Below, one piece after another: positions 45,621-57,949 of a stretch of 64,000 nt of DNA; the stretch's first letter is position 1, and every line of letters starts with the position of its first letter. This DNA is from Styela clava (Eukaryota > Chordata > Ascidiacea > Stolidobranchia > Styelidae), in the NCBI RefSeq assembly GCF_964204865.1, contig NC_135251.1, positions 17,546,001-17,610,000 of the forward strand, in the 5' to 3' direction. A model generated the notes under the pieces. The model was not told where the DNA came from and did no database searches. It worked only from the letters and a program-made list of their open reading frames with translations. Both the position numbers and the translations under genes were made by a program.

Positions 45621-48407
45621 TAAAAAAAGTATATTGTAGAAAATTTGGGCAAATATTTTCATCTTTGAAAGGCTTCCATATGTCCTGATAAATGTAATTT
45701 AAAATTGAAATGAACATATCGTTATACCCTCTGTTTAATATCAAACATTGTAGTTAACGGCTTTGTTGTATCTTAACTTCCAAACTATTGTTTAGCATCA
45801 TCCCGAATTTACAAATACCACTCCATGACTAGACGCCGCTAATGTTGTTTTGACCTTGCCATCTTATATATATAGAGAGAGAGAGAAATATTAGGTCATC
45901 AGGGTACTAACGTTATATTTCACATTTTAGTTTTTCGAAACTGAAATGGAAGTTCAAAAAATGCCGAGACAATGGTTTTAATGTGTAAATTGAACGAGCT
46001 TCAGTATTTTCTCGTGGGAAACTTACATTGCGCTGTTTTTCCCAACCACATCGCCTGATCGTAAAGAGATTATATTTTGAAAACATTTACCAAACCACTA
46101 AGCCAATAAAGCTTGGTGGTGACTAATTGATATTTTAAATCAGTGCTAACGCTAATAAATGTAATTTGTTGAGATCCAAGTGAGACTGGTTACAAATACT
46201 CATTTATTTCAGTATCCAAGCACCGCTTATTTTGAGTCCCTATGCTTACTCTAATCTGGAAAGAAGTATTCATCAATATCACCTATATGTATCAGAGTTG
46301 GATCAATTGTAATTTGTAATTGTAATTGATGTAATTAATTACAGTTTTTCATGTAATTGTAATGTAATCGAGGCATTTTCATTCTGTGTAATTGTAAATG
46401 TAATTGTAATTTGCTAAAATTTCGGCTCAATTACACTTTCAAGTACACCAGGGGTCACCAAACTAGGGCGTCCTTTCATCTGGCAAATAACACGAAAAAG
46501 GGCGAAATATTTTTCCAAGGGGCGTTTCCGAGAATCGCCTTCCTTTTTTTTATTTCGTAACATTAGCCAATCAGCAAGATGCGAAAAAGAGACGTAACAA
46601 TATGCCTTTTCGCATCCGTTAAGACACTCGGACAGATTTTCAGTCGTGGTTGTAAACATTACCTCATTTTGCGATTTCGAATGCTATTCGTTAGATTTTA
46701 GTTGTGTTTCGGAAATTTAAGTTTGAATCAAATAAGTGAATCCTCATATTGCCTTCTTAGGAGTTATAGTTTAATTATAAGTAGTTATCAAAATTAGTCT
46801 AGAAATAGCTGTGATAAAATAGGCTAAATCCATGGGAACACTGGCTGTCTGGTTTGATTCTGTAAATTCTTGCTACGCGAAACTCGGAAATTTTTTGAGG
46901 GTAGCGGTAGCATCAAGGGTAAACTGCTTCGCTCTGTGTAACGTGTCCATATATTTGAGCATTGCTCTGTTGTAATTGTAAATGTAATGTAATTGTATTT
47001 TGATACTTTTTGCACGGAGTAATTGTAATGTAATTGAAATATTTAAGGAAGTAATTGCAATTGTAATTGAACTGAATTAATGTAATTGATCCAACTCTGA
47101 TATGTATCATTTTTTCTTTTGCCTGGAAGGTTTGATAGTTAGACAGTTTGAATGCAAATTATATTCAAATTTGTCATTTTTTAAAGAATAAATAATTTAG
47201 AATTAAAATGAACATATCGGTATACCCACTGTTCAATGTGTCAAACATTGAAGTTAACGACTTTGTTCGTCTGTATCTTAATTTCCCAACTAACATTTTG
47301 CATCATCCCGATTTTACAAATACTACTCCTATAACTAGACGCCGCTAATGTTTTTTTGACTTTGCCATCTTATATGTATATATATAAATATTCGGTCATC
47401 AGGGAACTAACGTTATATTTCACATTTTTTTTTAAATTGAAATGGAAGTTCAAAAAATGCCGAGACAATGGTTTTAATGTGTGAATTGAACGAGCTTCAG
47501 TATTTTCTCGTGGGAAACTTACATTGCGCTGATTTTCCTAACCACATCGTACGATTAGATAATATGTTAAAGGCCATTACCGAGCCACTAATAATCCAAT
47601 AGGTTGGTGGTGATTGATTTGATATTTTAAATCAGTGCTAACGCTAATAAATGTAATTTGTTGAGATTCAAGTGAGCCTGGTTACAAATACTCATTTAGT
47701 TAAATATCCAAGAAGCTCTTATTTTGTGCTCCAAGGAGGCGAATACTATGCGTGCGGGAAAGACGATATGTCTGGGCGCATGCTTGACCAAGCTTATTTT
47801 TACATAACAGTTTACAAGTTCCGTCACTAATAATTATAATAAACATGTAACTACGATGAAACCCATAGGTAATTATATTCACGGCACTCCTAGAGAATCG
47901 TAGTCCACTTCATTGGAAAGATAGCCTTCCTTTGGCTATGTCACAATAAGACAAACGTAACCCAATGAGTGACGTCTAAAGTTGAGAAGCATATAAAACT
48001 TTTCAAATTCCAAATAAACGGTGTAGTTAGTGAAGTTATCAAGGTTAGTGTAGTAAACTAAGTTCGAGTCAAAGTGGGAAAGACAGAAATGCTCATGCAC
48101 ACGAATACGAAAGTCAATTGTCACCATTTTCCTCGTACTTTTAGCAACATCTGAAGTAGTATAATTATACAGATTGAAAAAATTTACAAAATTAAACATT
48201 ATATTCTATCTACTGTAATGATTCTGATTGCTGCTGAAACTGAAAATTTAAAACGCGGATCAACAGTGAAAAAGAGAAGCAACTGGTCGATTTAATGTTT
48301 GATAATGAGTCAAAAGTTGGCTTTATCTTTCAGTAAAATTTTGTAAATCCTGTAAAGGCTTTTCTCGGTCGTTTGTAAGCCTATTCAATGTCGAATAGCA
48401 TGGATTC
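45621..48407. repeat. Spacer between B2 and A3, with two spacer copies
   Basis: Copy of 33360-36146: truncated spacer, hAT element, second spacer with an open segment at 47735-47830, then the 3' flank of A3. No gene. Confidence 0.65.
46293..47099. mobile_element. hAT-like element, 807 bp (unit 2 copy)
   Basis: Same ends and same atatgtat flanks as 34032-34838, shifted by 12,261. It was copied with the block, not inserted independently. Confidence 0.92.
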
Positions 48408-50999
48408 TTAGAACATGTCGTGACATTCGCCTCGAATTACTTCCATTCTCATGCATGGGTGATTATTCCATGATAATGGGTACAAACGAATAAGGCGACA
48501 AATCAGAGGTTTGGGAAACATGTTAATCACTTTAGAATCCTCATCCGTGTTTCCTACAAAGACCTAAAGTAAAAAAACACATTATTTTGCAAAACACGAC
48601 AAACGTTATTGTTATGATATCAATATCAAAAAGATTATAATGGGAATAGAAATTGATAAATAGAAATGAATAATACAAATTTTGTTGTAATTTCCAGTTT
48701 CATCCTGCTTGTATACTTGGGACCCTGCGAATGAATTATTAGTATAGGATAGGATTTACATATTTATTTCTGGGGAGAGGAAAGCCGATACGGTGGCTTA
48801 ATCATATGAAAAACCGCGGTCTCTCGTTCAGTTATCAGACCATGTCAGGTACGGGATTGTTAGCCAGAAATTTGTTTCAGATGCATGGAATTGATAGTGG
48901 TGAAAGCCGTAACCGACCAGGGGTTAAGTTAATCACTCTACGACAGAGAGGAGTCCCGCAATCATCTTACACATAGCTATTCTCGCATGGGATTCGAAAC
49001 TGCGAACCCACGCAAGGTAATCAGAGATGCGGTGGCGGGCGTATTTCTATATACCAATGTTTTTTGTTTAGTTGTTTAATTTCTATAGTGGGGTTACGGG
49101 CGATCACTGTGATAGCTTGTTATACCGTAGTGATTGCGTGTAGCCAGATTGGTTTTTACCAAATAGAAGCAGCAGATTTTTTTGAATACAATAGCCCTTC
49201 ATCGTATTATTTTGTTTTTCATCCCTCGTGTACGATTATATAAAAGAAAATTGTGCGATACATACTTTGTCGACAGAATTATCCGTTATAGTTCTCAGAG
49301 TAGAAGTTGAATTCCCACACGCTACTTTGTATGTTTTTACCCACTGATTGTGGTCCCATCCATATTTAATTGGGCGTCCCTGAGTTACTATTCCACCTAT
49401 AAATCTCGGACGTTGAAAATCAACCTGAATCCACGGATGATTTGCTGAAAAATAATACTTTATAAATTTATTAGGATTTTTTTGAAAACTGTATACATGT
49501 TTTTACGTGTTTAACGCGAAATAATTGCCACCGGATGTTGTTGGACTTGTCAAAATTATCGTTTATTTTTATTTTATTTTTTATTTACCTGATTCAGAGG
49601 TTATAATCAAAAAGAGATAGAGAACCGTTGATTAAGTATACAATTTTACATTCAAATAAGGGGACATCGTACTCTTACTAATAATTTAAGTTAGAAAGGG
49701 CATGCAATGGTACTCATTTAAAAAACCTGGAGGGCCTAATTGGAAAGTAAAAGAACTGCAAAGATACAATGGATTATCAAGTGGAATTCAACACGGAAAT
49801 ACTTACTATCGTGTGTGGGGCACCAAGCACCTATACTAAATCCAGTTGAAGCTGTATGGAAAACAGCATTTTCATCCATTCGTCCATGATGAGCGGCATG
49901 TCGGTAATCATAATCAGATGATGCAGTAATCGCATGATCTGGAATATCCCTGTTCTTCATTCCCAATCCACAGTATGATACTGCAATGAATATGAAAGGA
50001 TTTTCCATTTTATAAATAAGTACTTCGATTATGTTCTACTGATCATCTGAGTATTTTCACGGAGTATTAGTTTCCATCGAATTGATCAATTGCAAACAAC
50101 AATCGTCGCTTCGATCGAACTGTTGTATTCGATAACTGACTATAGTACTGCATATTTTGAAAATGGCGAATATGAAATATTATATATACGAATAATATAA
50201 TTTATTTGCTTGACCCCTCTACAAATAAGCTCACGACCGACTATGGCTTATATAGAATAGACCATAAGTCATTAACTATTTTCTCATTTCAGTTCCTTTC
50301 CTGGGTAAAATGAAATGTAAAAAATATATTGAATTGTAAATATCTTACGTTTTGGAATAATGTCAACGGTTTTCTTCATTTTTTCTAAAGTATAAATGCA
50401 AGAAGAAGAGCTCAATTATCTTTATTTTCCTATACGTATGTTGTATAATTAATGTTTTAATTTATTCAAATAAACTTCGTTGATAAACACTGTTTTATTA
50501 TCTACTGGACCTGGTCTAGTAAAAATTCATTGCCAATTAAAAAACTCGTTCGTTTTTCCAAAATGGTATTTATTCTGTAAATATAAGTTCTGGACAAGTA
50601 ATAAGCTTGGGTTTCACGCGATTCCATAGCGAGCCGTCCGAAATAATCTAAAATGTGATTCATGACGTCAACGTGTCTCGTTTCCAGTTGGCTATATTTA
50701 GGACGTAGGAAATGAAATTTCTATGCAAAAAATTTACCTTCTAACAATCTTATTTTATCTTCCAGGCTTTCCGTTGTCCCCTCTTGGCCTCTGTCACCTT
50801 TTACACCAGGCAGACCCCTCCTACCCTCTGGCCCTCGCTTTCCAGGCCTTCCCTGGCACTGATCAGCACAGCTATGACTCGATGCAGTTTTGTCAGTCAT
50901 TAGAGCAGAACAAAACTCGTATACGTTCGGTATGTCACCTAAAACTGCAGGTATGATCACGACACAGCACCATAATACGACAAAAGATTTATGCGGCAT
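48408..50999 (-). CDS. Array gene A3: secreted collagen-like/F5-8 type C protein, 268 aa
   Basis: Exons 50999-50738, 50384-50349, 49980-49807, 49444-49266 and 48563-48408. Differs from A2 by regaining Gly132 (AAHHGRM) and shares His141 with it. All splice sites are intact. Of the three A copies this one has the most canonical residues. Confidence 0.84.
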
Positions 51000-51061
51000 A
51001 TCTATTTTATTTAATATTAACCGCAATAAAAAAAAGTATATTGTAGAAAATTTGGGCAAAT

Positions 51062-53684
51062 ATTTTCATCTTTGAAAAGCTTCCATATGTCCTGATAAAT
51101 GTAATTTAAAATTGAAATGAACATATCGTTATACGGTTATACCCTCTGTTCAATATGTCAAACATTGTAGTTAACGGCTTTGTTGTATCTTAACTTCCAA
51201 ACTATTATTTTGCATCATTCCGAATTTACAAATACTACTCCATGACTAGATGCCGCTAATGTTTTTTTGACTTTGCCATCTTATATATATATATAAATAT
51301 TAGGTCATCAGGGAAATAACGTTATATTTCACATTTTTTTCAAATTGAAATGACAATGGTTTTAATGTGTGAATTGAATGAGCTTCAGTATTTTCTCGTG
51401 GGAAACTTACATAGCGCTGATTTTCCTAACCACATCGTATGATTAGATATTATGTTAAAGGCATTTACCGAGCCACTAATAATCCAATAGGTTGGTGGTG
51501 ATTGATTTGATATTTTAAATCAGTGCTTACGCTAATAAATGTAATTTGTTGAAATCCAAGTAAGACTGGTTACAAACACTCATTTAGTTCAATACCCAAG
51601 CACCGCTTATTTTGTGTTTCAGGGAGGCGAATACTGTGCGTGCGGGAAAGACGATATGTCTGGGCGCATGCTTGACCAAGCTTATTTTTACGAAAAAGTT
51701 CACAAGTTTCGTCGCTAATAATTATAAGAAACAAACGGGCCGACACGGATGCCTTGACCAATGAACGATCCGTCAACGCAAACTACGATGAACCCGGCAT
51801 AGGTGATTATATTCGCGGCACTCCCAGAGAATCGTAGTCTTCTCTCATTGGGCAGTGATAGACCTCCCTTGGGACACACAATAAGACAAAAGTGACCCAA
51901 TGAGTGCGTTGACGCTTAAGTTGAGAAACATATAAAATTTTTGCAAATTCCAACTAAACGGTTAAGTACTTATAGGCCTTGAATCTAAAATTCAGTGTAA
52001 ACTAAGTTCGGTTCAAAGTGGTAGGCCTATTGCAAGGATGGCATTCGATGGAGAAATTTCTAACAATCAGTCGATCGCAAGATATTAAGAAAATGTTAAT
52101 CGATCTCGGCGATCCGCTGCGCATATCCATATATTGTAAACTGTAGTAGTTTTTAGGATAAAAGCTTTGGAATCGTGTGGTAATTGTCACAGCTCAAAAA
52201 AGCAACAGAAAGTCATAGCTATTTAAAGATGAGAATCACTCAAAAAAATTCAGAAACCCGAAAATCTGCATGCGTGCTTTTTCCGTTCGGCATTCTTTTT
52301 TTCGATAAATATTACTATCCAAATAAAAGGTTATGAATATTTCTTTGTTTAAACCAGAAAACTGTAAAGAACAGTATAATATTCCTGAGTTCACCTTGAC
52401 ACCCATGAATTTGTTGCGACGCTGCAGGTGGCTACGAGACGCACAACAAAGTAGGGACCGCAGTGATCTTTACCGGGTGAGGCACAGCAGGATTTTGAGC
52501 CTGGTGCGAAGTTCGCAAGGACATTCTCATTGTAATATAAATTCATTTTTTTTGAAGCATTGATCAACTGCAGAGGCATTGATATAATGAACCCAATGAA
52601 AATTTTACTTTACAGTCCAGATTTATAAAAGAATCATTGTCACAATTCATTCTTGGGCTCTCTTGATAACGTTTACCCATCGATAAGTATACGAGCATTT
52701 AAACTGTTGTCCGAATTTTCAACCAGTTACTTCTAGCTTCAATTAAAACGAAACAAATAAATCGACTGTGAGCCGCTGCGGAGCTTTGTGTTGCAAAACC
52801 TTTTTTAGATGCCTCGTTTGCAGTCCTGTATTGAAAACGACACAGTAGCAAAATTCTCCCTGGAGTTATATGATTTGACATCTGCATGTTTTTATGTGAG
52901 ATGTGTACCTTTTTTACGCATAATGCGTGCCCAGCACTGCATCTTATTACGGAAATATAAGTTATTAATTTATATTCCACCCATTTCAATTTTTGTCGGC
53001 ACATTATTTGATAGTTTTTCCTCATGCGAAATGTTTTTAGGGGGTGCCTTTTTTTTCTAAAGGCATAGTGATTGCTCGACATTACGCAAATATATGTTAT
53101 TATTTTCTTTTCCACTAATTTCAGTTTTTGCCGGTCCGCAAAGACATTTTATTTTACCGGTCCGCCAGGGTAGAAAGGTTGGGAACCACTGTTCTAGAGA
53201 CATATCGGTGGATTGACCGCTCAACCAATCTCAATGTTGGAATCAGAAGTTATTATCAAAGATTATTATGCTTTTCATTTATTTTTTCCCTTTTATGTAT
53301 TTTGTTGGCGGCTTTTTGATTATCTCTACTTTGGATCTCTATCAATTTCATACACGATCTAACACAAGTTGAACGAGTTTTATTGAAAATCATTAATGCG
53401 TAATGCCTACTTATGAAATTTATAAGTGTTATGAAGAACAACAACAAGAAGCAACATCTGAAGCAGTCTACAAAATTTGAAAACTTTGAAAAAAAGAAAC
53501 AACATATTTTATGATTGCTGATAAAACTGAAAATTTGAAACGCGGTTCAATAGTGAAAAGAAAAACAACTAGTCGATTTAGTGTTTGATAATGAGCCAAA
53601 AGTTAGCTCAATATTTCAGTAAAATTCTGAAAAGGCGTTCCTAGGTCGGTTGTAAGCCTATTCAAAGTCGAATAGCATGGATTC
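51062..53684. repeat. Spacer between A3 and the C3 cassette
   Basis: Third copy of the spacer at 26540, with the open segment at 51623-51718 and the hAT-like end at 53133-53185. No gene. Confidence 0.6.
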
Positions 53685-54574
53685 TTAGAACAAGTCGTGA
53701 CATTCGCCTCGAATTACTTCCATTCTCATGCATTGGTGATATTTCCATGATAATGGGTACAAACAAACAAAGCGACAAATCAGAGGTTTGGGAAACATGT
53801 TAATCACTTTAGAATTCTCATCCGTGTTTCCTGAAAAGACCTATAGTAAAACATAAATAAAAATATTATTTTACAAAATACGACAAACATTATTGTTATA
53901 CTTTCGATATAAAAAAGCACAAAAGAAATAGATGAATAGGAAAATAACTGAAAAGTTTATTGTAATTTCCAGATTCATCTTGCTTATATACTTGGAACCT
54001 TACGAAGGAAATATTAAGATAGGATTTGCATATTTAACCCGGGGAGAGGTAAACTGATAAGACGGCTTAATCATATGTCGAACCCCGGCCTCGAGTACGG
54101 CTACCAGTCCGCGTCGGGAATGAAATTAGTTGGCCAGTTATTTGTTTCCGGTTTATAGACTTGTTAGTGGAGAAAGCCGTAACCGACCGGCGCTTACGTG
54201 AACCACCCTATACGGCAGCGAAAAGTTTAGCAATTTTCTCGCACATTTGATACGAATATGCGAACCCACGAATTAGTAACTAATATAGGTAATAATGAAT
54301 AGCTAATATATTTATATATATAATAGTTCTTCATCGTATTACTTTTTTTATCCCTAGTGTGCGTTTATATACAAGAATATTGTACGATACATACTTTGTC
54401 AATAGCATTATCCGGTTATAGTTCTCAGAGTAGAAGTTGAATTCCCACACGCTATTTTGCATGTTTTTACCCACTGATTGAAGTCCCATACGTATTTAAT
54501 TGGGCGTCCCTGTGTTACTATTCCACCTATAAATCTCGGGCGTTGAAAATCAACCTGAATCCACTGATCATTTG
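53685..54574 (-). pseudogene. C3: orphan exons 4 and 5 with a frameshift
   Basis: Exons 54574-54395 and 53840-53685. Like C1 and C2, but one extra base (tccggttat for tccgttat at about 54413) makes exon 4 180 bases long and shifts its last ~6 codons out of frame. If C exons are used, this one would give a shifted tail. The change could also be a sequencing error. Confidence 0.75.
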
Positions 54575-55692
54575 CTGATAAATATTAATTCGCAAATTCA
54601 GTATGATTTTCCTTTTTTTGAAACTGTATCAAATTTTTACGTGTTTAACGCAAAATAGTTTCCTCCGGATATTATTGAAGTTGTTATAGTAATCGCTGGC
54701 TTTTATAAAATATTTACCTGATTTGATGGTTATACTCAGAAAAAGATAGATAATCTGTTGGTTCATTACAATTTTTACATGCAAATAATGATACGTCGTA
54801 CTCCTATTAAAAAATATAGTGCATGGAAGGGGCATGGCAAAGGTACTCGCTATATATATATGGAGGGCCTCGTTTAAAAAATAAAACAAAAATGTTGAGA
54901 TACATCGATTGGAAGTGATCGTTTTGCAAATTGTTGGACTGAGAGTCATTACTTGAGGAATTATAGGGACCCCAGGAGGCATTTGTGTTAAAAATGGCTG
55001 CCCTGGAGTAATGACACAATTCTCTACATTGCAGCTTTCGTATTTTGCGCACTATCGTTGCATATTACCATTTTATTTAATTCCTAAACTGCCTGGGTGT
55101 TTTTGTCAAATTTGTGACACCGAAAAAACGAATAACATACACTGATATCTCTGGATTGACCGTTCGATCAACGTTGGAATCAGAATTTATTATCAAAGAT
55201 ATTTATGTTTTCAAATTTGTATCCTTGTTGGCGACTTTTTGACTATATCCACCGGGACCTCTACCAATTTTATACACGACCTAACACAAGTTAAACGAGT
55301 TTTATTAAAAAAACTAATGCGTTACGCTTATATTTACGAAATTCAAGTTTTAACACATGATGAAAATAGTACAATACTTAAATGCTCATGCACACGAATA
55401 CGGAAGTTAATTGGCACCATTTTTTTCGTACGTTAGCAACATCTGATGCAGTCTACAAAATTTGAAAACTCATCAAAAATAAACAACATATTTTATCTAC
55501 TGTACTGATAACAATTGCTGCTAAAACTAAACATTTGAAACGCGGTTCAGTAGTGAAAATGAGAAAACTAATCGATTTAGTGTTTGATATTGAGCCAAAA
55601 GTTGGCTTAATCTTTCAGTAAAATTGTGTAAATCCTGTGAATGCTTTTCTAGATCGTCTGTAAGCCTATTTGAAGTCGAATAGCATAAATTC

Positions 55693-57866
55693 TTAGAACA
55701 TGTCGTGACATTCGCCTCGAATTACTTCCATTCTCATGCATATGCCAATATTCCAGGACATTGGATATAAACGAACAAAACGACAAGACAGAGGTTTGGG
55801 GAACATGGTAATCACTTTAGAATCCTCATCCGTGTTTCCTACAAAAACCTGAAGTAAAAAAAACATCATTTTACAAAAGAGACGAGAAATTCAGTAATCC
55901 CCTCGCACATAATTATCTCACGTGGGATTCGTACCCACGCAGATAATCAGAGGTGCGGTGGCGAACGTACTCGTAAAGCTTAGCACGTTGCGCCACAACG
56001 CCGAGAACAAATCTAAATCCTAAGAAAATTTCAAAAGCAACTAATTTCAATACGAATGTTTTCTGTTCAGTTATTTAATTTCCATAATGGTGTTACGGGC
56101 ACCATTGAAATGGCATGGTCTGTCGCTGTCAATGTGTGTAGCTAGATTGGTTTTTACCAGTGAAGTAGAAAATTTATTCAAATATAATACCCCTTTTTCG
56201 TATTGCCGTTTGTTTTTCATCTTTTGTCTACAATCATATAAAAGAAAATTATACGATACATACTTTGTCGATCTCATTATCCGTTATAGTTCTCAGAGTA
56301 GAAGTTGAATTCCCACACGCTACTTTGTATGTTTTTACCCACTGATTGAAGTCCCATCCGTATTTAATTGGGCGTCCCTGAGTTACTATTCCACCTATAA
56401 ATCTCGGACGTTGAAAATCAATCTGAATCCACTCACCATTTTCTGATAAATATTAATTCGCAAATTTAGTATGAGTTTTCTATTTTTTAGAAACTGTTAA
56501 AATATTTTTACGTTTAATCGTTTACTTTTCAAAATGTCTACCTGATTGGAAGGTTAGAAAAAGGTGAAGAATCGGCTGTTAATTCATTACAATTTTACAT
56601 GGAAATAATAGTACATCGTGCTCCTTAGAAGTGGCATGCTATGGGGCTCGCTTAAAAACTATGGAGGGCTTCGTTTGAAATATAAAACAAAATGTTAGGA
56701 TCCACTTGATGTTAAGATATATCAAGTGGAAGTGAACACAAAAATACCTACTGTTTTGTCCGGAGCACCAGGCACCTACACTAAATCCATTTGAAGCTGT
56801 ATGGAAAACAGCATTTTCATCCATTCGTCCATGATGAGCGGCATGTTGGTAATTAAAATCAGATGATGCAGTAATCACATGATCTGGAATATCCCTGCTC
56901 TTCATTCCCATTCCACAGTAGGATACTGCAATGGATAAAAAAGAAATTTTCTATTTATAAATAAGTGCTTCGATTATATTCTACTGATCATCTGATTATT
57001 TTTATGGTATGGATATAGAACAAATTTTATTTACCTGATTATTTAATTTTGTAGTCCAATAGTCATTATTTTTCTATTTCAGTACCTATCCAGAGTAAAA
57101 TGAAATGTAAAAAAATACATTGAATTTTAAATTACTTACGTTTTGGAATAATGTCAACGGTTTTCTTCATTTTTTCTGAGGTAAAAATGCAAGAAGATGC
57201 GCTCAGATTATCCTTAATTTCCTTTTCGTATTTTGTAGAATTAAACAGTTTTAATTTATTCAAATAAATTCTAATAAAATTCTTTGTGTCTCACTGTTTT
57301 ATTATCCACTGGACACGGCCCAGAAAAAATTAATTGCCGTTTCAGGGACTTGTTTTGCGAATTGTCGGACCTAAAGTCACTGCTCGATGAATTATATCAA
57401 AACAATTCATTTTTCATAAAATGTATTTATTCTGTGCAATATAAGTTCTGAAAAAGTGATATGCCTGGGTTTCACGCAATTCCATACCAAACCCGTCCAA
57501 AATAATTCAAAATGTAATGTCCAAAATGTAAATGTAATGTCTCAGTTCCAGTTGGCTATATTTAGGGCGTAAAAAATGAATGTTAAATGCATAACAAAAA
57601 AGCTTACCTTCTAACAATCTTATTTTCTCCTCCAAGCGTTCCGTTGTCCCCTCTTCGCCTCTGTCACCTTTTACACCAAGCAGACCCCTCCTACCCTCTG
57701 GCCCCCGCTTTCCGGGCCTTCCCTGGCACTGAGCAGGACAGTTATGACTCGATGCAGTTTTGTCAGTAATTAGAGCAGAACAAAACTCGTATACGTTCGG
57801 TATGTCACCTAAAACTGCAGGTATGATCACGACACACCATAATACGACAAAAGATTTATGCGGCAT
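55693..57866 (-). CDS. Array gene B3: diverged B-type collagen-like/F5-8 type C protein, 267 aa
   Basis: Exons 57866-57608, 57175-57140, 56925-56752, 56442-56264 and 55848-55693. All five are open with GT/AG borders. One codon is missing in the signal peptide (single Cys after Trp10). Other changes: CPAQC linker, GLLGVKG in the collagen-like run (still Gly-X-Y), and ASSDFNYQ, CSGQNKNGEW and IKYGWDFNQW loops. It is a mosaic: spikes 1 and 3 look like D or C, the rest like B1. Its upstream flank is of the A type and lacks the hAT element. Confidence 0.83.
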
Positions 57867-57949
57867 ATCTATTTTATTTAATATTAACTGCAATAAAAAA
57901 AGTATATTGTAGAAAATTTGGGCAAATATTTTCATCTTTGAAAGGCTTC

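Larger units (their letters stand above)
36056..48316. repeat. Higher-order tandem unit 2 (12.26 kb)
   Basis: Contains A2, C2, B2 and the same spacers and hAT element as unit 1, each shifted by 12,260-12,261 bases. Its left part (36056 to about 43179) is matched again by unit 3. Confidence 0.92.
48317..55440. repeat. Higher-order tandem unit 3 (partial, near-identical part)
   Basis: Matches unit 2 up to about 55440, covering A3 and C3, with few changes: gtccatg for gttcatg near 49882, one base near 53975, and one extra g at about 54413. Beyond 55440 the copy carrying B3 is clearly diverged from B1/B2, with many substitutions and small indels. Confidence 0.9.

Noticed and set aside
23795-55440. 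Satellite DNA or CRISPR-like array
   Set aside because: The period is 12.26 kb and each unit holds spliced genes. There are no short regular direct repeats with spacers, and the genome is eukaryotic.
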